A stretch of DNA of 64,000 nucleotides from assembly GCF_019331675.1 (NCBI RefSeq), contig NZ_JAHBBJ010000002.1, positions 1 to 64,000 of the forward strand. The letters run 5' to 3'. This document shows positions 58,429 to 64,000 of the stretch, piece by piece (position 1 is the stretch's first letter; every line of letters starts with the position of its first letter). This DNA is from Bifidobacterium miconisargentati (GTDB taxonomy: Bacteria; Actinomycetota; Actinomycetes; Actinomycetales; Bifidobacteriaceae). The translations under genes were made by a program, and so were the position numbers. The notes below the pieces were generated by a model. It was not told where the DNA came from and searched no databases. It saw only the letters and a list, made by a program, of their open reading frames with translations.

Positions 58429-59949
58429 TCAGCCGCGGGCCTTGGCGTATGCGGCGTACACCGCCTCGGTGGGCTCGCCGGTCTCCACGCCCTCGATGCT
58501 GAGCTTCCACGCGGGCGGCTCGGCCTCGCCGGACAACACCCAGGCGGCCTGACGGGCGGCGCCGATGGCCACGTACTCGTCGGTGGCCGGACGGGTCACG
58601 TCCATGCCCAGGATTGAGGGGGCCAGCGTGCGGATCGCCACGGACTTCGCGCCGCCGCCGATGAGCAGGATGCGGCTGATCTGGGCGCCCAGGGAGCGGA
58701 TGAGCTCCAGGCAGTCGCGCTGGGAGCACAGCAGGCCCTCCACGAACGCGCGGGCCAGGTTCTCCTTGGTGGTGTTGTGCAGCGTCAGGCCGGTCAGGGA
58801 CGCGGTGGCGTCCGGACGGTTCGGCGTGCGCTCGCCGTCGAAGTACGGCACCAGCGTGATGCCGCCCGCGCCCGGTTCGGACTTGAACGCCAGTTCGGCC
58901 AGCTCGTCGTAGTCCACGCCCAGCGCCGCACGGCCGGCGTCCAGGATGCGCGAACCGTTGATGGTGCAGGCCAGCGGCAGATAGTGGCCGGTGCAGTCGG
59001 CGAAGCCGGAGACGGAACCGGAAAGGTCGTACACCGGATTCTCGGCGATGGCCGCGGCCACGCCGGAGGTGCCCAGCGAGATGGAGACGTCGCCCACGGC
59101 CATGCCCAGGCCCAGCGAGGCCATGGCGTTGTCGCCGCCGCCGGGGCCCAGGATGCAACCGCCTTCGACGTCCTTGCCGGCGATGGCGGGGGAGGCCTTG
59201 ACCGCGGCGGACTCGGTGGGGCCGAGCACGGTGGGCAGCACGATGGCGTCCGCATGGGCCTTGGCGGCCTCCTCGCCCTCGGCCGGGGCCAGCACCATGG
59301 CGATGAGGTCGCGGCGGTACTCGTCGTGCGCGGCATCGTAGTAGATGGTGCCGGAGGCGTCGGAACGATCGGTGAACAGGGCCTCGAGATGGGCGTCCTC
59401 GCCCTCGGCCACCGGACCGTAGCCGGCGATGCGCCAGCTCAGCCAGTCGTGCGGCAGACAGATGGCGGCGATCTTCTTGGCGTTCTCGGGCTCGTTCTCG
59501 GCCACCCACGCCACCTTGGTCAGCGTGTAGGAGGCCACGGGGGAGGAGCCGACGGCCTTGACCCAGCGCTGCTTGCCACGGGCGGTCACATCCTCGGGCT
59601 CGTCGCCCTCGGCCGGGGCCTCGCCGAGCTTGTCGATGAGGGCTGCGGCCTGCGGGGCGGAGCTGATGTCGTTCCACAGCATGGCGTCGCGGATCACGTT
59701 GCCCTGCTTGTCCAGAATCACCATGCCGTGCTGCTGGCCGCCCACGGCGAGGGCCGCCACGTCATCCAGGCCGCCGGCCTGCTCGGCCGCCTGCTGGAAG
59801 GCCTCCCACCAGAACTCGGGGTTGACGGAGGTGCCGTCCGGATGCTTGGCCTGGCCGAAGCGGACCTGCTCGCCCGTCTCGGCGTCCGTGATGCGGACCT
59901 TGGTTGATTGGGTTGACGTATCGACGCCGGCGACCAGTACTTTCGCCAT
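58429..59949 (-). CDS. xylB: Xylulokinase
   Basis: 506 aa, FGGY kinase. LVAGVDTSTQSTKVRI is the phosphate-1 motif, ALAVGGQQHGMVILD the substrate region, GPGGGDNAMASLG and the C-terminal LLIGGGAKSVAIRTLAP (adenosine motif) are present. It phosphorylates D-xylulose to xylulose-5-phosphate, entry point of the phosphoketolase pathway. AGGAGGAATAC sets ATG 59949. Its promoter carries an XylR-type operator, and xylR is transcribed away from it. Confidence 0.95.
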   Translation of the reverse strand: MAKVLVAGVDTSTQSTKVRITDAETGEQVRFGQAKHPDGTSVNPEFWWEAFQQAAEQAGGLDDVAALAVGGQQHGMVILDKQGNVIRDAMLWNDISSAPQAAALIDKLGEAPAEGDEPEDVTARGKQRWVKAVGSSPVASYTLTKVAWVAENEPENAKKIAAICLPHDWLSWRIAGYGPVAEGEDAHLEALFTDRSDASGTIYYDAAHDEYRRDLIAMVLAPAEGEEAAKAHADAIVLPTVLGPTESAAVKASPAIAGKDVEGGCILGPGGGDNAMASLGLGMAVGDVSISLGTSGVAAAIAENPVYDLSGSVSGFADCTGHYLPLACTINGSRILDAGRAALGVDYDELAELAFKSEPGAGGITLVPYFDGERTPNRPDATASLTGLTLHNTTKENLARAFVEGLLCSQRDCLELIRSLGAQISRILLIGGGAKSVAIRTLAPSILGMDVTRPATDEYVAIGAARQAAWVLSGEAEPPAWKLSIEGVETGEPTEAVYAAYAKARG

Positions 59950-60025
59950 GTATTCCTCCTCGGTGAGGTTCGTGCGCCTGATATCCACTGATATATCCGG
60001 ATATTCGACGCGCCATGCTGAATAA

Positions 60026-60071
60026 GTTAGACGATTAAACTATACTGTATTCCAAGCCGCGATTGCAAACG
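60026..60071 (-). promoter_or_regulatory. xylB promoter with XylR-type operator
   Basis: Minus strand: TTGCAA (about 60067-60062), 18 bp, TATAGT (60043-60038), fused to the operator GTTTAATCGTCTAAC (60040-60026). The sequence TATAGTTTAATCGTCTAAC parallels the sites at 49076 and 51939. Confidence 0.65.
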
Positions 60072-60184
60072 GAAACACGCGAAGAAGCGTGCGATGGCAA
60101 TCGTCGGGCGTGCGTAAGACGGTATTGTTTGTGAGGGGCTCTCGGTGACGCTGGGGGAGCGGAATCACGGAAAGGCAGGGCGGC

Positions 60185-61411
60185 ATGGCGGGACTACGCA
60201 GAATCAATCAGGAAGATTTGCGCAACCATAACCTCTCGGTCACGCTCGACACCCTGCTGCGTGCACAGCGGCCGATGAGCCGCGCGGACCTCGCCAAGGA
60301 GACCGGTCTGACCAAGGCTACCATGTCACTGCTGGCCTCGATGCTGCTGGACGGCGGGGTGATCCAGGAGGACGATCCGGTGGTGCTCACCACCTACGGC
60401 CGTCCCAGCACGCCGTTGAAGATCCGTGGCGGTACCATCGCCGGCATCGGACTGCAGATCAACACCGATGGCTATGGCTGTCTGGCGCTCGACCTCAACG
60501 GCGACACGCTCGGTCAGGAGTGGGTCAGCGCGGACATGACCGACACGAACCCCTATGAGATCTTCGCCAAACTGGACGCCATGACCTTCCCGTTGGAAAG
60601 CCGGCTCAAGCGCCGCGGCTGCAAGGTGGTGGGTTCCGGCCTCGCCCTGCCGGGCATCGTGACGGATGACATGTGGCTGCTCGTGGCCCGCAACCTCGGC
60701 TGGGAGAACGTGAACCTGACCCGGTTCAACGTGGTGCGCAGGCTGGATGTGGTGGCCGGCAACGAGGCCAAGATGGCCGCCATCGCCCAGATCCCCGGGT
60801 ACGCCACCGAGCGCGCGGGCTTCCTGAACGTGGTGGACCGCACGGATTCGTTCATCTACCTGTCTACCGACATCGGCATCGGCGGCGCCGTGGTGCGTGA
60901 CGGCGAGGTGGTGACCGGCTCGCACGGATTCGCCGGCGAGATCGGCCATATGTCCGTCTCGATGGATGGGCCGCTGTGCCTGTGCGGTCGGCACGGTTGC
61001 CTGGAGGCGTTCGCCGGCCGACGCGCGTTGGTGGAGGCGGCCGGCATCGCCGAAAACGAGGAGGCCACCAGTTCCGAGGCCATCGAGAAGTTCCTGCAGC
61101 GTTGGCGCTCCGGCGATCCGAAGGTGGCCGCGGTGGTGGACGAGGCGGCCGATGCGCTGGTCTCCGCCATGGCCTCCGCCGTGAACATGGTGGACGTGGA
61201 CACGGTGCTGCTCGGCGGCCTGTGGACGCACTTCGGCGACGAGCTGGCCACCGTGCTCGAAGGCCGACTGCGTTCCGAGATCCTGGGCTATCCGAACGTG
61301 AAGATCCGCGTGTTCGTGCCGCCGGTGTCCGAGCATCCCTCGCTGTACGGCGCCGCCGAAATGGGCCTGCGCCGGTTCATCGAGAATCCGCTCGCCTACA
61401 TCGGGCAGTAG
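60185..61411 (+). CDS. xylR: ROK-family xylose-responsive regulator
   Basis: 408 aa. N-terminal winged HTH (MSRADLAKETGLTKATMSLL) joined to a ROK sugar-kinase-like domain with GFAGEIGHMSV, the zinc motif CLCGRHGCLEAF and VLLGGLWTHF. The kinase active-site Asp region reads VAGNEAKMAA in place of the catalytic NDANC, as expected for a sensor rather than an enzyme. It lies head-to-head with xylB and is the best candidate to bind the GTTAAACCGTTGAAC-like sites of the island, releasing them with xylose. AAAGG upstream of the ATG. No operator is seen in its own promoter region. Confidence 0.9.
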   Translation: MAGLRRINQEDLRNHNLSVTLDTLLRAQRPMSRADLAKETGLTKATMSLLASMLLDGGVIQEDDPVVLTTYGRPSTPLKIRGGTIAGIGLQINTDGYGCLALDLNGDTLGQEWVSADMTDTNPYEIFAKLDAMTFPLESRLKRRGCKVVGSGLALPGIVTDDMWLLVARNLGWENVNLTRFNVVRRLDVVAGNEAKMAAIAQIPGYATERAGFLNVVDRTDSFIYLSTDIGIGGAVVRDGEVVTGSHGFAGEIGHMSVSMDGPLCLCGRHGCLEAFAGRRALVEAAGIAENEEATSSEAIEKFLQRWRSGDPKVAAVVDEAADALVSAMASAVNMVDVDTVLLGGLWTHFGDELATVLEGRLRSEILGYPNVKIRVFVPPVSEHPSLYGAAEMGLRRFIENPLAYIGQ

Positions 61412-61578
61412 CGGACGTATGACTGGTACGTATGGCGACCGTTGAACCCTGGACCGTACGATCCGGGGTGCGGGGATTGCCGATGGGCCGAGGATATGCG
61501 GGGCGTGTGGTTCCGTGCGGCCCGTGCTACACTAAACAGGTTGGCTTCCGCGGTGGTTCGCGGGCGAAAGGCCAGCGT

Positions 61579-61652
61579 GGGGCCATAGCTCAGTCGGTTA
61601 GAGCATGCGACTCATAATCGCCCGGTCCTCGGTTCAAGCCCGAGTGGCCCCA
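61579..61652 (+). tRNA. tRNA with CAU anticodon (elongator Met or lysidine-Ile2)
   Basis: Acceptor GGGGCCA/TGGCCCC, D arm GCTC/GAGC, anticodon arm GCGACTCATAATCGC, T arm CTCGG TTCAAGC CCGAG, discriminator A; CCA is not encoded. The anticodon arm is identical to that of E. coli tRNA-Ile2 (CAU), which favours the AUA-reading isoacceptor, but elongator Met cannot be excluded. A TACACT box lies at 61528-61533. Confidence 0.85.
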
Positions 61653-61690
61653 CTTATGCTGTTTTCGGCGCGCCCGTCCGCCCATGCGAG

Positions 61691-61696
61691 TACAAT
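61691..61696 (+). promoter_or_regulatory. -10 box of rpmE
   Basis: TACAAT, about 70 nt before the rpmE ATG. The -35 is weak. Confidence 0.4.
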
Positions 61697-61767
61697 CCCA
61701 AAGGTTCCGGTTCACGCATACCATAGGGGCATGCGACCCGGGTCCCCCGAATCATTAGGAGACGCAA

Positions 61768-61980
61768 ATGAAGCAGGGTATCCATCCTGATTACCACCCC
61801 GTTGAGGTGACGTGCTCGTGCGGCAACACCTTCGTGACCCGCACCGCTGGCAAGGAAGATCACATGTTCGTTGACGTGTGCTCTCAGTGCCACCCGTTCT
61901 ACACCGGCAAGCAGAAGATTCTCGATACCGGTGGCCGCGTTGCTCGCTTCGAGAAGCGCTACGGCAAGAGGAGCAAGTAG
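61768..61980 (+). CDS. rpmE: 50S ribosomal protein L31 (zinc-binding form)
   Basis: 70 aa. Begins [21 protein letters not shown]; the CSCG...[13 protein letters not shown] cysteines bind zinc, so this is the C+ L31 used under zinc-replete conditions. AGGAGA precedes the ATG. The order rpmE-prfA-prmC is conserved in actinobacteria. Confidence 0.98.
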   Translation: MKQGIHPDYHPVEVTCSCGNTFVTRTAGKEDHMFVDVCSQCHPFYTGKQKILDTGGRVARFEKRYGKRSK

Positions 61981-61989
61981 CATTCTTCA

Positions 61990-62047
61990 CGCCAGTCCAT
62001 CTCGGTCCGGCATGCTTCGGCATGTCCGCCGTGGGACTGGCGTTTTT
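61990..62047 (+). terminator. Terminator of rpmE
   Basis: CGCCAGTCC (61990-61998) pairs with GGACTGGCG (62034-62042), an inner GGCATG/CATGTC stem adds stability, then TTTTT. Confidence 0.78.
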
Positions 62048-62124
62048 GTATTCTTTTCACCCTTCACCATTCATCACGTATTCCAGTTCAGGTTCCATCC
62101 ACGGAAAGAAGCGAAAGAAGCGTC

Positions 62125-63213
62125 ATGGCAGACGAACAGTTCCCGGCGGCGGCGACCGCGCTTGAGGAGTATGAATCCATCGAACAGCAGATGGCAAGCC
62201 CCGAAATCGTGTCCAACCCGGACAAACTGCGCAAGCTGGGGCGTCGCCATGCCGAACTCGGCGCCATCGTGGGCGCCTACAAGTCCTGGCTGCAGGTGAA
62301 GGACGACCTCGAGGCCGCGCGCGAGATGGCCGACGAGGACCCCGACTTCGCCGATGAGGCCAAGCGACTGGAGGAGGAGCTGCCGGCCGCCGAGGAGAAG
62401 CTGCGCACCGCGCTTATCCCGCGCGACCCGGACGACGCGCGCGACACCATCATGGAGATCAAGGCCGGCACCGGCGGCGAGGAGGCCGCGCTGTTCGCCG
62501 GCGACCTGCTGCGCATGTACACCCGGTACGCCGAGAAGCGCGGCTGGACCGTGAACGTGCAGTCCGAGAACACCACCGAGCTTGGCGGCGTCAAGGACGT
62601 GCAGATCGCCATCCGCGCCAAGGGTACGCCCGCCCCGGAGGACGGCGTGTGGGCCTCCATGAAGTACGAGGGCGGCGTGCACCGCGTGCAGCGTGTGCCC
62701 GTCACCGAATCGCAGGGCCGCATCCAGACCTCCGCCGCCGGCGTGATCGTGTTCCCCGAGGCCGACGAGGATGACGACGAGATCGAGATCGATCCGAAGG
62801 ACCTCAAGATCGACATCTTCATGAGCTCCGGCCCCGGCGGCCAGTCCGTGAACACCACGTACTCCGCCGTGCGTATGACCCACATCCCCACCGGCATCGT
62901 GGTGAGCATGCAGGACGAGAAGTCGCAGATTCAGAACCGTGCGGCCGCCCTGCGCGTGCTCAAGTCCCGCCTGCTGGCCATGAAGCACGAGCAGGAGGCC
63001 GCCGAGGCCGCTGACATGCGCCACTCGCAGGTCCGTTCGCTGGACCGCTCCGAGCGCATCCGCACGTACAACTTCCCGGAGAACCGCATCGTCGACCATC
63101 GCACGAACTACAAGGCCTACAATCTGGACGCCGTGCTCGATGGCGACCTGCAGGCCGTGATCGATTCCGATATCCAGGCCGACGAAGCCGAACGCCTCGC
63201 CAACCAGAAGTAA
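62125..63213 (+). CDS. prfA: Peptide chain release factor 1
   Basis: 362 aa, the RF1 length. The catalytic GGQ is at 238-240 ([11 protein letters not shown]), and [10 protein letters not shown] and the recognition domain of RF1 are present. It terminates translation at UAA and UAG. The downstream prmC product methylates the GGQ glutamine. ATG 62125 has GAAAG upstream. Confidence 0.98.
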   Translation: MADEQFPAAATALEEYESIEQQMASPEIVSNPDKLRKLGRRHAELGAIVGAYKSWLQVKDDLEAAREMADEDPDFADEAKRLEEELPAAEEKLRTALIPRDPDDARDTIMEIKAGTGGEEAALFAGDLLRMYTRYAEKRGWTVNVQSENTTELGGVKDVQIAIRAKGTPAPEDGVWASMKYEGGVHRVQRVPVTESQGRIQTSAAGVIVFPEADEDDDEIEIDPKDLKIDIFMSSGPGGQSVNTTYSAVRMTHIPTGIVVSMQDEKSQIQNRAAALRVLKSRLLAMKHEQEAAEAADMRHSQVRSLDRSERIRTYNFPENRIVDHRTNYKAYNLDAVLDGDLQAVIDSDIQADEAERLANQK

Positions 63214-63318
63214 AAACGGTACCGTAACTGCTTGGCCGGGGTTGGCTGGGACATATGATGCCCGACACACTCAAGGCACCGCTACGCGGACTTCGCAGCA
63301 AGCTGCTCACTTCGCCTA

Positions 63319-63341
63319 CGAACAATCCACTGGATTGTTCG
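63319..63341. repeat. Perfect palindrome with TCCACTGGA core, copy 3
   Basis: CGAACAATCCA / TGGATTGTTCG around a single C, followed by TTTAAC. It shares flanks (CCTACG before, TTT(T)-AC after) with copy 1 at 13322-13344. Confidence 0.72.
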
Positions 63342-63440
63342 TTTAACGGCTCAGCAGCCAAGCCTTCGGTCGAGCATCACATGGCCCAGCTGCCCCTTTT
63401 TGCGTTGATATGTTACGTTGCGGCCGGATGAGGGATAATA

Positions 63441-64000
63441 ATGACCGTAATTGATGTGATTCGCTCGGCCTCGGCGCGACTGCGTGAGGCCGGCATCGAA
63501 ACGCCCGAGCATGATGCGAAACTGCTGCTGGCCGAAGCGGCCGGTGTGGAACTGCGTGACGTCGACAAGGCGCTGCTCATGGGAAGCGCGCTTGAATACG
63601 ACGAGGCCCGGTTCTCGGCCATGCTGGAGCGCCGTGCCAAGCGCGAGCCGCTGCAGTACATCGTGGGTCATGCGCCTTTCCGCTACCTTGATTTGAAGGT
63701 CGGTCCGGGCGTCTTCATTCCACGCCCCGAGACGGAAACCGTGGTACAGGCCGGACTTGACTGGATGACCCGTCACGGGCTCATGCACCCGCGCGTGGTG
63801 GATCTGTGCGCCGGGTCGGGTGCCATCGGTCTCGCCGTGGTCACCGAAGTGCCTGGCAGCCAGGTGTGGGCCGTGGAACTGTCGGCGCGCACGGCCGAAT
63901 GGACGCGCCGGAATCTTGCGGAAACGGCGAAACGATACCCGTCCATCGCCTCCAACTACCAGCTGGAATTGGGCGACGCCACGTCGCTGGCCACGCTGGC
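63441..64000 (+). CDS. prmC: Release factor glutamine methyltransferase, N-terminal part (cut by window end)
   Basis: About 186 residues are visible. The N-terminal helical domain (KREPLQYIVGHAPF, then YLDLKVGPGVFIPRPETE) and the S-adenosylmethionine loop VVDLCAGSGAIGLAVV are typical of PrmC/HemK. The NPPY catalytic motif would lie beyond the window. It methylates the GGQ glutamine of release factors. It follows prfA after 227 bp, part of which is the palindrome-bearing repeat. Confidence 0.94.
   Translation, partial: MTVIDVIRSASARLREAGIETPEHDAKLLLAEAAGVELRDVDKALLMGSALEYDEARFSAMLERRAKREPLQYIVGHAPFRYLDLKVGPGVFIPRPETETVVQAGLDWMTRHGLMHPRVVDLCAGSGAIGLAVVTEVPGSQVWAVELSARTAEWTRRNLAETAKRYPSIASNYQLELGDATSLATL

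Overview
The window comes from a high-G+C Gram-positive bacterium and almost certainly from the genus Bifidobacterium. Support for this includes actinobacterial-type RpoB/RpoC, the rpmE-prfA-prmC order, a deoR-galT-galK Leloir operon, ABC sugar importers lacking a dedicated ATPase, a GH43/GH120 arabinoxylan-type locus, and many genes whose -10 box lies 6-9 nt before the start codon, implying leaderless mRNAs. The species cannot be fixed from sequence reading alone; a plant-fibre-using gut or rumen species fits best.

Layout. 1-127 is the tail and right end of an IS3-type insertion sequence. 215-13256 is a housekeeping stretch on the plus strand: NudC-like Nudix hydrolase, GcvH, App1-like phosphatase, S9 oligopeptidase, LeuB, lipoate ligase, Crp/Fnr regulator, class A PBP and an OYE-type flavin oxidoreductase. 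13389-18183 holds a dihydroorotate dehydrogenase facing away from deoR-galT-galK. 18661-25885 holds an MFS exporter, the uncharacterised UPF0237/UPF0210 pair, a solitary AbiEi/DUF559-like gene bracketed by related palindromes, a divergent trmL/mutY pair and an unknown membrane protein. 26106-33871 is rpoB-rpoC, followed by hairpins, a G-quadruplex motif and a REP-like pair. 34269-37148 holds a ROK glucokinase, tRNA-Asp, a deformylase-like protein and RarD.

37.8-61.4 kb is a xylose / xylo-oligosaccharide utilisation island: xylA; a LacI-family regulator divergent from an ABC importer (binding protein plus two permeases); GH43 beta-xylosidase; esterase; second GH43; sugar O-acetyltransferase; GH120 beta-xylosidase; a 64-aa membrane protein; xylFGH; two small membrane proteins; xylB; and the ROK regulator xylR. 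Oligosaccharides would enter by the first importer, be trimmed and de-esterified in the cytoplasm by the GH43/GH120/esterase enzymes, and the xylose (also imported by XylFGH) be isomerised and phosphorylated by XylA and XylB into the phosphoketolase pathway. A 15-bp motif close to GTTAAACCGTTGAAC recurs in front of nearly all transcription units of the island and is the likely XylR operator; a second motif, CGAAACTTTCG, is the likely operator of the LacI-type protein. The window closes with a CAU tRNA, rpmE, prfA and the start of prmC.

Besides genes there is a rich layer of palindromes: ten copies of a CTCCCCTC REP-like repeat, three covarying palindromes with a TCCA(C/G)TGGA core, palindromes around the AbiEi-like gene, two tandem hairpins after xylH, and a cluster of DnaA-box-like 9-mers upstream of xylA. 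All functional statements are from sequence reading; no database search was run.
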